From UBA3818 sp051881895 (GTDB lineage Bacteria > Bacillota > Clostridia > Oscillospirales > Ruminococcaceae), in the NCBI GenBank assembly GCA_051881895.1, contig JBJEQT010000019.1, positions 1 through 21,249 on the forward strand: DNA of 21,249 nucleotides. Direction: 5' to 3'. Below are positions 14,424 through 21,249 of this stretch, piece after piece (position 1 is the stretch's first letter; every line of letters begins with the position of its first letter). A program made the translations under genes and the position numbers. A model generated the notes under the pieces. The model had not been told where the DNA came from, made no database searches, and worked only from the letters and a program-made list of their open reading frames with translations.

Positions 14424-15140
14424 TTATTTGGAAATTTCGTTTAACGTTAATTTCAAAGCCAACTCTTCCGCAGTTGTATTCCAATCGCAGAAATCTTCGC
14501 CCACCAGCCGCCGGAGCAGCTCCTTTAAGATCGCAGGGTTCTTGACCAGCAGCGGTCCCAGCTGCCAGGTTCCGAAAAAGTTCCGATACAGGTTCCCCTC
14601 ATGGGTCTCACCCTCCGCCTCGCCGTCCCCGGCGCCTTTGGCTACCGCGAACAGCGGGTCGCGGTCATTCCCATGGATATGGGCAGTGCGGTTGATAAAA
14701 CCGTAGGACATGGTTTTCGGCGCAAACACCGGACTGGCCAGTACGTCGGAAATAAACACATTGCCGGTTTCCTCGCCGGTATAATCAAACAAGCCGATAC
14801 CGGGAATCGTTTCACCCGATGGGCCGGTAAAGCTTTTGCCGAACAGCAGCCGGCTGTTCCCCGTCACCAGAAAAACAGTATCCCGCTCCACCGCAGCCAG
14901 GACTTCCTCTTTGCGCCCGATAAAGTCTTTCGCCGCTTCTTCCAGGTTCCGCGCTTTGCCGGGCCCTATATAAATCATTTGATACTCGGAAAGGTCCGCC
15001 GGATCTCCAAGACTTTTGTGGTCGACCTCCCACGCAACTCCCATGGCGTCCAATCCCTTGGTCAACGCCAGCAGATTGGCCCAGTCGCCGTACAGATCCA
15101 GCAGATCGTCGTACAGCCAGAGAATACGCACCTTGCTCAT
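14424..15140 (-). CDS. GatD-like lipid II isoglutaminyl synthase subunit, catalytic residues missing
   Basis: A 238-residue CobB/CobQ-type class I glutamine amidotransferase homologue. Its frame matches GatD: LYDDLLDLYGDWANLLAL (9-26), MIYIGPGKARNLE, and LYRNFFGTWQLGPLLVKNP (184-202). In GatD the nucleophile lies in CGGYQ and the catalytic His in GTYLHGP. Here these read TGNSR (T93 where Cys is expected) and GTWQLGP (L194 where His is expected). The only cysteine is C218, near the C terminus. So the protein should not hydrolyse glutamine. It overlaps the murT stop by four bases (ATGA), implying tight co-translation and a physical complex. It could be a structural or regulatory partner, or use another ammonia source. 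The family call is firm; the function is not. Confidence 0.87.
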   Translation of the reverse strand: MSKVRILWLYDDLLDLYGDWANLLALTKGLDAMGVAWEVDHKSLGDPADLSEYQMIYIGPGKARNLEEAAKDFIGRKEEVLAAVERDTVFLVTGNSRLLFGKSFTGPSGETIPGIGLFDYTGEETGNVFISDVLASPVFAPKTMSYGFINRTAHIHGNDRDPLFAVAKGAGDGEAEGETHEGNLYRNFFGTWQLGPLLVKNPAILKELLRRLVGEDFCDWNTTAEELALKLTLNEISK

Positions 15141-16444
15141 TTGCTGATCACCTCCAGGATGGACTTGGCATCATACAGTTCCGTGAGGATGCAGATATCC
15201 CCGCGGGTTTTGTCTATCACCGGTTTCAACTGGGACAGATCCCGCTCAATGCGGACCTTTTCCGACGGGAATCCCGCCAGCTTCAGCCGAACCGCCAGGT
15301 CATAGGCCCGCGGGCCGGTACCCACGATCGCGTCAACCTTTCCCAGCAGCCGCTCAAATCCGATGTCGTACAGCCAGGTGGTGTCTTTATGACCGGTGTG
15401 GTTGATATTGTTGATAAATACCACCACGGTTTTTTCTCCTTCCCGCTCCAGTACATGGGTGATGGACTGGTCAAAAGAAACAGGGTTCTGGTTCTTGGAG
15501 AGAATCATCACCGCTTTGCGGTCGCCGACCCGGAATTCATCATATCGCTGCTTGAGCGCCACAAAAGTGGAGATCGCCTCGCAGCAGGCTTCCAGCGGCA
15601 AGCCCAACTCGGTGCAGGCCGCGACAGCCGCGGTGGTATTGAGGATATTGAACAGATCCTTGTAATCCGTGTGGACCCGACAGCCGTTGATGGTAAAATC
15701 CCCTGTGGCGAAATCGACCTGGTCGGCGGTATACGCCCATTCCGGATTGGTGTATCCGCATTTGGCGCACGCATATCCGCCGATGTGGTTGTAGTGGTAA
15801 TAGGTATAGTTCATCCGCCCAAAGCAGCGGGGGCAAACTTTGGCGTCGTGGGTGATATTACGGCATTTTTCTGATGATTGGGCCGTTTTTAAAAGCCCGT
15901 AATAGACCCGCTCATTACCGGGCGCCAAATCGCCGCTGATCGGGTCGTTCCCGTTTAAAATCAGCTTGACCGAGGGTTTGATCGCCTCATGCAGCTTTTC
16001 GATGATCACGTCCACATTGCCGTTGCGGGTCAGCTGATCACGGAACAGGTTGGTGCACAAAAGGTAGTCCGGCGAGAAATCACGAAAAATCAGGCGGGAA
16101 AAGCGCTCGTCCACTTCGAGCACCACAAAATCCTGCTTCACGCGCCCGCCCATGGTCGAGGCGACCAACAAGGTAGTGGCAACGCCGCCGGTCAGGTTGG
16201 AGCCTTTGGCATTATGGGCGACCGTATGCCCCTGCTTTTTCAGGATGTGCGCAACCATGTTGGCGGTGGACGTCTTCCCGTTGGAACCGGTAACCGCCAG
16301 GACCTTTCCGTCGAACCGGAAGCGGCCCATCATATCCGGGCAAATTTTCAGCGCCAGTTCGCCGGGCAGGTTGGTGGATTTGCCAAACGGCTTGCCCAGC
16401 AGATACAAAATCTTGCCCAGCAAAAGGGCCAGTTTCATTTTCAT
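15137..16444 (-). CDS. murT: MurT-type Mur ligase (lipid II isoglutaminyl synthase ligase subunit)
   Basis: A 435-residue Mur-ligase-fold protein. The ATP-binding P-loop is VTGSNGKTST (51-60). The MurT-specific Cys4 zinc ribbon in the central domain is present: C204-P-R-C207 and C226-A-K-C229. The C-terminal domain has LSKNQNPVSFDQ and NHTGHKDTTWLYDIGFE (348-364), the region that in MurT supplies the aspartate facing the GatD active site. With GatD, MurT amidates the D-Glu of lipid II stem peptides using ATP. The start is ATG at 16444, seven bases after GAGG; a second ATG two codons on is possible. Overlap with the next gene is ATGA. The GatD partner is catalytically degenerate, so the reaction may differ. 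Confidence 0.93.
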   Translation of the reverse strand: MKMKLALLLGKILYLLGKPFGKSTNLPGELALKICPDMMGRFRFDGKVLAVTGSNGKTSTANMVAHILKKQGHTVAHNAKGSNLTGGVATTLLVASTMGGRVKQDFVVLEVDERFSRLIFRDFSPDYLLCTNLFRDQLTRNGNVDVIIEKLHEAIKPSVKLILNGNDPISGDLAPGNERVYYGLLKTAQSSEKCRNITHDAKVCPRCFGRMNYTYYHYNHIGGYACAKCGYTNPEWAYTADQVDFATGDFTINGCRVHTDYKDLFNILNTTAAVAACTELGLPLEACCEAISTFVALKQRYDEFRVGDRKAVMILSKNQNPVSFDQSITHVLEREGEKTVVVFINNINHTGHKDTTWLYDIGFERLLGKVDAIVGTGPRAYDLAVRLKLAGFPSEKVRIERDLSQLKPVIDKTRGDICILTELYDAKSILEVISK

Positions 16445-16530
16445 AAAAGCACCTCGATCGCGATAAAGTCCGCCCTGGGGCGGCACAAAAGCCAGAATGT
16501 ATACAAATTTATTTTAGCACAAATAGCCCA

Positions 16531-16570
16531 TAAAAAAAAGAGGGAAACGCGCATCTGTTTTCCCCTTTCG
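16531..16570 (-). terminator. Terminator-like hairpin upstream of murT
   Basis: AAAGAGGGAAA (16537-16547) pairs with TTTTCCCCTTT (16558-16568) with one bulge, and on the minus strand is followed by TTTTTTTT. It faces the same way as murT but lies about 90 bases before its start codon, with no known minus-strand gene upstream. It could end an unseen short transcript or shield murT from transcription antisense to the MFS gene. Confidence 0.5.
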
Positions 16571-16633
16571 AATTTCGTGATTATTGCTAAAAGCATCCTG
16601 ATTTTTTCAGCATGACAAAAGATGACGGTTCGC

Positions 16634-16662
16634 TTGAAAGTTCTATCTTCTTCCGCTATAAT
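16634..16662 (+). promoter_or_regulatory. Sigma-A promoter for the MFS transporter gene
   Basis: TTGAAA (16634-16639), 17-bp spacer, TATAAT (16657-16662), about 53 bases before the ATG at 16716. Confidence 0.85.
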
Positions 16663-16715
16663 AAAATTCTTAAGATGTTATATCCTGTCCTATCAAAAGA
16701 AAGCAGGTGAATGAT

Positions 16716-18011
16716 ATGGCAAACGCTTTTTCCCGGCTGCTGCGAAAAAATCCTCTGATCAATCAGCTGATGCAGCTGGAAGGAAATGCCAAATGGTGCG
16801 TATTGTGCGAGCCGTTCTGGGCAATCACCAATGCGCTGTATGTCGCTTACGCAGTGGAATACCGAAAGGCGATCATCGGGCTGGACAACGCCAATTTGGG
16901 GACCCTTCTAGGCACGTTGGTCACCATCCAGCTGTCATCGCAGTTTATCAGCTCTTTTTTAGGAGGCGTTATTACAGACAAACTGGGGCGCAGAAAAACC
17001 TGCTACTATTTTGACCTTTTATCCGGCGCGCTGTCCGTGCTGCTTTTGGCCTGTGCGCAGAATTTCTGGTGGTTCGCGGTTTCCATGGCTTTTTCCGGCT
17101 GCTGGCAGATCAATACCAACGCCTGGAACGGGCTTTTGACCGAAGACTGCCCACCCAAAAAAATTCCTTACGCCTTTTCCGGTATTACGATGGTGCAGTT
17201 GGCCGCTACTTTTCTCACTCCCATTTCCATCATTTTGGTGCGGACATTTGACATCATCCCCGCATTGCGCGGCGTCTATTGCTTCGCGTTCTTATCACAA
17301 GCGTTCAAATGTACGCTTTTGTTTTTTAAAGCCAAAGAGACCCAGCAGGGGAAAAAGCGTATAGAAGAAACAAGGGGCATTCCGCTTTCCCGCATGTTTT
17401 CCGGCTATGGGAGGGCTTTCAAGCTGATTTTTACCACGCCGGCGACCCGCCTTTTGCTGATACTGGTCATTACCATCGGCATCAACAATATCATCATCAA
17501 CACCTTTTTCTACGACTTTGCCACCGAGCGTCTGGGACTCTCTACCTCCTCGCTGGGGTACATCCCTATGATACGGGCAGCCGTCTGCCTGCTGTTTATG
17601 TTCACCGCTCAAAGCAAAATCAACGAAAAAAGCCATCGGACCGTTCTGTCCATCGGGCTCGTTTTATACGCGGCCGCTTTTACCTGCCCGCTGCTTTTCC
17701 AGGGAGCTTCCTGGCTCGGGGCGGTGCTTTACATTTTCTTCGAGGCCATCGCCAACGCCTTTGTCATCCCGCGGAAAGAATCCCTGCTGTTCCTCTATGT
17801 GGATAAGCAAGAGCGCTCCCGGGTATACGCCATGCTGCATGTGATCGCCTTGGCCATCACCTCGCCCTTTGGAACGGTGATGGGCGCTATGAGCGATATC
17901 AGCCGGCTCTACCCGTTTTTGTTTGCCATCCTCGTTTCCTTAGGCTGTGGCGCTTTGATGTTTTTCTCCCATACCGAATCCGAAAACGGCAAAGCCGCAT
18001 CGGCCAAATAA
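16716..18011 (+). CDS. Major facilitator superfamily transporter
   Basis: A 431-residue hydrophobic protein consistent with about 12 membrane helices. Between helices 2 and 3 it has the MFS motif A form GGVITDKLGRRKT (83-95). A charged central loop (about residues 205-230, KAKETQQGKKRIEE) splits the two halves. The second half includes RKESLLFLYVDKQERSRVYAM, a pattern seen in several uncharacterised MFS proteins. Substrate unknown; drug or metabolite export is only a guess. The start is ATG at 16716 with AGGTG a few bases upstream; an in-frame GTG at 16707 overlaps this ribosome site and is less likely. It has its own promoter, and no clear terminator separates it from asnA, which has its own promoter too. 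Confidence 0.88.
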   Translation: MANAFSRLLRKNPLINQLMQLEGNAKWCVLCEPFWAITNALYVAYAVEYRKAIIGLDNANLGTLLGTLVTIQLSSQFISSFLGGVITDKLGRRKTCYYFDLLSGALSVLLLACAQNFWWFAVSMAFSGCWQINTNAWNGLLTEDCPPKKIPYAFSGITMVQLAATFLTPISIILVRTFDIIPALRGVYCFAFLSQAFKCTLLFFKAKETQQGKKRIEETRGIPLSRMFSGYGRAFKLIFTTPATRLLLILVITIGINNIIINTFFYDFATERLGLSTSSLGYIPMIRAAVCLLFMFTAQSKINEKSHRTVLSIGLVLYAAAFTCPLLFQGASWLGAVLYIFFEAIANAFVIPRKESLLFLYVDKQERSRVYAMLHVIALAITSPFGTVMGAMSDISRLYPFLFAILVSLGCGALMFFSHTESENGKAASAK

Positions 18012-18031
18012 AAATCGTATCTTTCTTTTTC

Positions 18032-18060
18032 TTGCCAGCGCGGAGCATTTGTGGTAAAAT
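18032..18060 (+). promoter_or_regulatory. Sigma-A promoter for asnA
   Basis: TTGCCA (18032-18037), 17-bp spacer, TAAAAT (18055-18060), ending 47 bases before the ATG at 18108. Confidence 0.7.
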
Positions 18061-18107
18061 GCAGGATGGAACTGATAAAATTGCAAACTGTTTGGAGGAT
18101 GAGGGGA

Positions 18108-19121
18108 ATGTCTTTACAAAAACTGATTTTACCGGACCATTATACATCAAAGCTGGATATCCTCAACACGGAAATCGCCATCAAGTTGGCGAAAGACACT
18201 TTCGAAAAGGAGCTGGCCGACGCCCTGCGGCTGGTGCGCGTTTCCGCGCCGCTGTTTGTCCGGCCGGAATCAGGGTTGAACGATGACCTCAACGGCGTTG
18301 AGCGTCCGGTCCAGTTCGATGTGCTGGAAATGCACAGCGACGTGCAGGTGGTGCACAGCCTCGCCAAATGGAAACGTCTGGCGCTGAAACGATATGGATT
18401 TGGGCCTGGCAGCGGCATCTATACCGATATGAACGCCATCCGCCGGGATGAGGATCTGGATAACCTCCATTCTGTTTATGTGGATCAGTGGGACTGGGAA
18501 AAAGTCATTACCCCCCAGCTGCGGAATGTATCCTATCTGAAAGACACGGTAAAAGCAATTGTCAGCGCCTTGCTGCGCACGCAGGACCAGGTCTGTCGGC
18601 AGTTCCCCATTTTAAGCCGCATCATTCCGGAAAAGATCACCTTCCTCACCACCCAGGAGCTGGAGGACCGTTATCCGAATCTGACCCCGAAACAAAGGGA
18701 AGACGCGGCCTGCAAGGAATATGGACTGGTCTTTTTAATGCAGATCGGCGACAAACTGCACTCCGGCAAACCCCACGACGGCCGCGCGCCCGACTATGAC
18801 GACTGGGCCCTCAACGGCGATATTCTGGTATGGTACCCTCTTTTGAACCGGGCGGTGGAAATCTCCTCCATGGGAATCCGGGTAGATGAAAAATCGCTAA
18901 AAGAGCAGCTGTCCAAAGCGAACTGTGAATCCCGCGCCCAACTGCCGTTTCATAAGATGCTTCTGGAAGGGCAGCTCCCCCTGACGATGGGCGGCGGTAT
19001 CGGGCAGTCCCGCATCTGCATGCTGATGCTCAATAAAGTTCACATCGGTGAAGTGCAGGCGGCAGTTTGGTCCAATGAGATGATCGACGCCTGCGAAGCC
19101 AGAGGCGTCCATCTGTTGTAA
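18108..19121 (+). CDS. asnA: Aspartate-ammonia ligase (asparagine synthetase A)
   Basis: A 337-residue cytosolic enzyme that makes asparagine from aspartate, ammonia and ATP, with a fold related to class II aspartyl-tRNA synthetases. Recognisable segments are LNGVERPVQFDV, VVHSLAKWKRLAL, YTDMNAIRRDED, QIGDKLHSGKPHDGRAPDYDDW, and near the C terminus the ATP-site motif GGGIGQSRICMLML. Length is close to the E. coli protein. The start is ATG at 18108 with GGAGGATGAGGGG just upstream. The open frame from 18051 begins within the promoter -10 region and is not credible. The gene has its own promoter and terminator, so it is a single-gene unit. Confidence 0.97.
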   Translation: MSLQKLILPDHYTSKLDILNTEIAIKLAKDTFEKELADALRLVRVSAPLFVRPESGLNDDLNGVERPVQFDVLEMHSDVQVVHSLAKWKRLALKRYGFGPGSGIYTDMNAIRRDEDLDNLHSVYVDQWDWEKVITPQLRNVSYLKDTVKAIVSALLRTQDQVCRQFPILSRIIPEKITFLTTQELEDRYPNLTPKQREDAACKEYGLVFLMQIGDKLHSGKPHDGRAPDYDDWALNGDILVWYPLLNRAVEISSMGIRVDEKSLKEQLSKANCESRAQLPFHKMLLEGQLPLTMGGGIGQSRICMLMLNKVHIGEVQAAVWSNEMIDACEARGVHLL

Positions 19122-19154
19122 AAAGGCCGGAAGTCCGCCGCTATCTATCGCGCA

Positions 19155-19187
19155 GAAAAGCCCCGTCTTTTGACGGGGCTTTTTTAT
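19155..19187. terminator. Intrinsic terminator after asnA, likely bidirectional
   Basis: Stem GCCCCGTC (19160-19167) / GACGGGGC (19172-19179) with loop TTTT and a run of T after it on the plus strand. The AAAA before the stem gives a shorter U-run on the minus strand, where the penicillin-binding protein gene ends at 19188. Confidence 0.92.
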
Positions 19188-21212
19188 TTATGGCAAAAGG
19201 GTGTCAGCAGCAGCGGGCAACTGGTCGTTGGTTTTCCCGAAGAAATACTCGTCAAAAATCGCCTTTGCCACCGCCGCGCCCCAATAGCCATGGTAACCGT
19301 TTTCAATAACCACCGCAACCGCGATTTCCGGGTCGTCGGCCGGCGCATAGCAGATATAGGTACCGTTTGGATAACCGGTGGTTTCCGGTGTGCCGGTTTT
19401 AGACGCTACCGAAATCGGGTAGCTGCCAAAATACGCACCGGAGGTTCCGCTGTATCCGTTTTGGCCGGACGCGCGGATCATGCCGTCCCGGATGGCGCTG
19501 ACCGCCGTTTCCGACAATCCCATATCGACCACTACTTCCGGTTCAATCTCTTCCACCGTTTCATCCAGGCTATAGCTTTTGATACTCTTGACCAGATGGG
19601 ATTTCATCCGCACGCCTCCGTTTGCCAGCGTTGCGGTATAGGTGGCCAGCTGCAGCGGCGTAAACAGGCTTTTGCCCTGGCCGATAGAGGTCTGCAGTAC
19701 ATCGCCGGGGTTCCAGATTTCCCCCAACGACTCACTGTACGCCGGGCTGGACATATGGCCGGTCGCCTCCGGCAATTCGACTCCGGTTGATTCTCCCAGT
19801 CCGAATTGGCTGGCGTAATCCACCAGCGTATCAATTCCCAAACGGCGCCCCAAATCATAAAAGAAGATGTTGCAGGAAACCCGCAGCGCATCCATGACCG
19901 TAAAATTGGGGTGCCATCCCAGACATTTGGGCTGATAGTCCTCATAGTACGTATAAACATGATCGCAGGTGTAGGTAAAAGAAGGGGTAATCAGCCCTTC
20001 CTGCAGGCCGGCGGTCCCCACCAGAGGCTTGAAAATCGAGCCGGGCGCATAGGTCCCCTGCAAGGCCCGATTGAAAAGCGGATTGTCCGAATTGGCCAAA
20101 AGGTCGTTGTAATCCTGATTATAGGTGGCCAGATTGTAGGTCGGATAGCTGGCCATCGCCAGGATCTCGCCGGTTTTGCAGTCAATGGCCACCACTGCTC
20201 CCGCAGTGGCTTCCTTTCCTTCGCCTTCTTCTCCGTTGGCCTGCAGCCAGAGGATCTCCTGTTCCAGCGAATCCTGCGCCACCCGCTGCAGATCAATGTC
20301 GATGGTGAGCATAATCGAATGGCCGGGAACCGGCGGTTCGGTCACCGAGGCGTCGATCACCTCGCCGTTGGAATTGAGCGTGATGGTCCGCTTTCCGTTC
20401 TGGCCCCTCAGCTGGGATTCAAACGCCTCCTCAATGCCGCTTTTTCCGATGATATCGTTCATCGCATAGCCTTTGTCTTTCAGTTCGGCATATTCTTCCG
20501 CGTAAATCGGGCCGATCTGCCCCACCAGATGCGGCGCGATATCTCCCGCCACATATTCCCGGATGGTGCTTTCCACCACCATAACGCCGGAAAGCTCATA
20601 GGAGCGCTCCTTGATTTGGATGACGGTGGAGACCGCTACATCCTCCGCCAGTGTATAAGGCGTTGTAATGGAAAAGCCCTGCCGCTCCATCTCGTAGCGG
20701 ATGCCGGCCAGCTGCCTTTGCTGCAAAGGGGTATATTCCTCCAGATGATACCGCTCCACCAGCCAGCTCATCACATCATCCACACTGGTGTAAGACCCGA
20801 CGTTCAAAAAATCCTTCAGCTTGGCAACCTGTGATTCCTGCCCTTCCCGGAACGCAAACGGCTCCGTATCGGTAATCGGCAGCTTGTCGATCCACGGATC
20901 GCCTGCAGCCGCCAGCAATTCCAGCAGCCGGAGGATGATTTCATTTTCTTCCCCTTTGGCCAGATAAGCCCTATCCAACGTGATATTATAGCCTACTTTA
21001 TTCTGGACCAGCGGCCGCCCATACCGGTCGGTGATTTCCCCGCGGACAGCCTGGATGATTTGTGACCGGGTGGCACCTTTTGTAGCCAGCTCAGAGTAAG
21101 ACTGGCCATGTACAATTTGGATTTCAATCAGTACCAGACCGAAAATCAGACAGATCGCCAACAAAATACCGAATAATATCCAAATGCGCTTGGAATTTAT
21201 CTTTCTTTCCAT
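19188..21212 (-). CDS. Class B penicillin-binding protein (PBP2/MrdA-type transpeptidase)
   Basis: A 674-residue membrane-anchored DD-transpeptidase that cross-links peptidoglycan. An N-terminal signal anchor lies at about 10-33. The PBP dimerisation module follows, with RGEITDRYGRPL (58-69) and GKSGIEEAFE (256-265). The transpeptidase domain has SxxK S392-I-F-K395, SxN S446-C-N448 and KTG K605-T-G607, all intact. The order and the IGQGKSLFTPLQLA segment fit the PBP2/MrdA elongation enzymes; a SpoVD- or FtsI-like role is less likely because no PASTA domain is present. The ribosome site (GGGGAAAG) is weak, but an in-frame TAG at 21243-21245 and no other start fix ATG at 21212. Upstream genes, possibly mreCD, lie outside the window. 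Confidence 0.92.
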   Translation of the reverse strand: MERKINSKRIWILFGILLAICLIFGLVLIEIQIVHGQSYSELATKGATRSQIIQAVRGEITDRYGRPLVQNKVGYNITLDRAYLAKGEENEIILRLLELLAAAGDPWIDKLPITDTEPFAFREGQESQVAKLKDFLNVGSYTSVDDVMSWLVERYHLEEYTPLQQRQLAGIRYEMERQGFSITTPYTLAEDVAVSTVIQIKERSYELSGVMVVESTIREYVAGDIAPHLVGQIGPIYAEEYAELKDKGYAMNDIIGKSGIEEAFESQLRGQNGKRTITLNSNGEVIDASVTEPPVPGHSIMLTIDIDLQRVAQDSLEQEILWLQANGEEGEGKEATAGAVVAIDCKTGEILAMASYPTYNLATYNQDYNDLLANSDNPLFNRALQGTYAPGSIFKPLVGTAGLQEGLITPSFTYTCDHVYTYYEDYQPKCLGWHPNFTVMDALRVSCNIFFYDLGRRLGIDTLVDYASQFGLGESTGVELPEATGHMSSPAYSESLGEIWNPGDVLQTSIGQGKSLFTPLQLATYTATLANGGVRMKSHLVKSIKSYSLDETVEEIEPEVVVDMGLSETAVSAIRDGMIRASGQNGYSGTSGAYFGSYPISVASKTGTPETTGYPNGTYICYAPADDPEIAVAVVIENGYHGYWGAAVAKAIFDEYFFGKTNDQLPAAADTLLP

Positions 21213-21249
21213 ATTCTTTCCCCGACCGGATAGGCCGTTGGTCTACCCG

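Noticed and set aside
19806..20834. A 342-residue open frame opposite the penicillin-binding protein
   Set aside because: Antisense shadow of a gene with all transpeptidase motifs; composition is typical of non-coding frames.
1..21249. CRISPR arrays, insertion sequences, rRNA genes or phage genes
   Set aside because: No regularly spaced repeats, no transposase or integrase, and no rRNA-like stretch were seen on either strand.

Overview
The window reads as chromosomal DNA of a spore-forming, low-to-moderate GC member of the Clostridia, possibly Oscillospiraceae-like. The reasons are a spoVAF-type germination gene, MurT/GatD-type cell-wall genes, a Na+-translocating decarboxylase beta subunit with a tiny OadG-like partner, strong AAGGAGG ribosome sites, near-consensus sigma-A promoters and many intrinsic terminators. 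Genus-level placement is not possible from the sequence alone.

Layout. 1-294: the 3' half of a tRNA-Arg(CCU) gene without its 5' half (a likely attachment-site scar, with an integrated element to the left, outside the window) and a bidirectional terminator. 295-3336 (minus): a c-di-GMP signalling pair, an HPt phosphotransfer protein followed by an REC-GGDEF-EAL-REC-GGDEF protein. 3337-3838: a gene-free divergent region with an AT-rich 24-nt inverted repeat. 3839-6431 (plus): a large HTH regulator of unknown type and an AraC/GyrI-like regulator. 6513-9016 (minus): an alpha/beta hydrolase, a KdpD-like universal-stress domain protein and RsmA/KsgA. 9177-10372 (plus): dCMP deaminase and a NERD-like membrane protein. 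10390-11974 (plus): a near-perfect promoter, a leader resembling the yybP-ykoY (Mn2+) riboswitch with an overlapping terminator, an OadB-type sodium-pump subunit and a 43-residue membrane peptide. 11988-13370 (minus): SpoVAF. 13521-16444 (minus): MurT, a GatD-like protein lacking its catalytic residues, and a Cof-type HAD phosphatase behind an intrinsic terminator. 16716-19121 (plus): an MFS transporter and AsnA. 19188-21212 (minus): a class B penicillin-binding protein.

Most genes are small independent transcription units separated by hairpin terminators; several terminators sit between convergent genes and look bidirectional. Two modules deserve attention. First, an orphan OadB plus micro-protein has no carboxyltransferase or biotin carrier next to it and sits under what looks like a metal-sensing riboswitch, so it may be a cation-homeostasis system and not a decarboxylase pump. 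Second, a MurT-GatD pair keeps a good ligase but has lost both the Cys and the His of the glutaminase partner, so the ammonia source or the function of the pair must differ from the textbook lipid II amidase.
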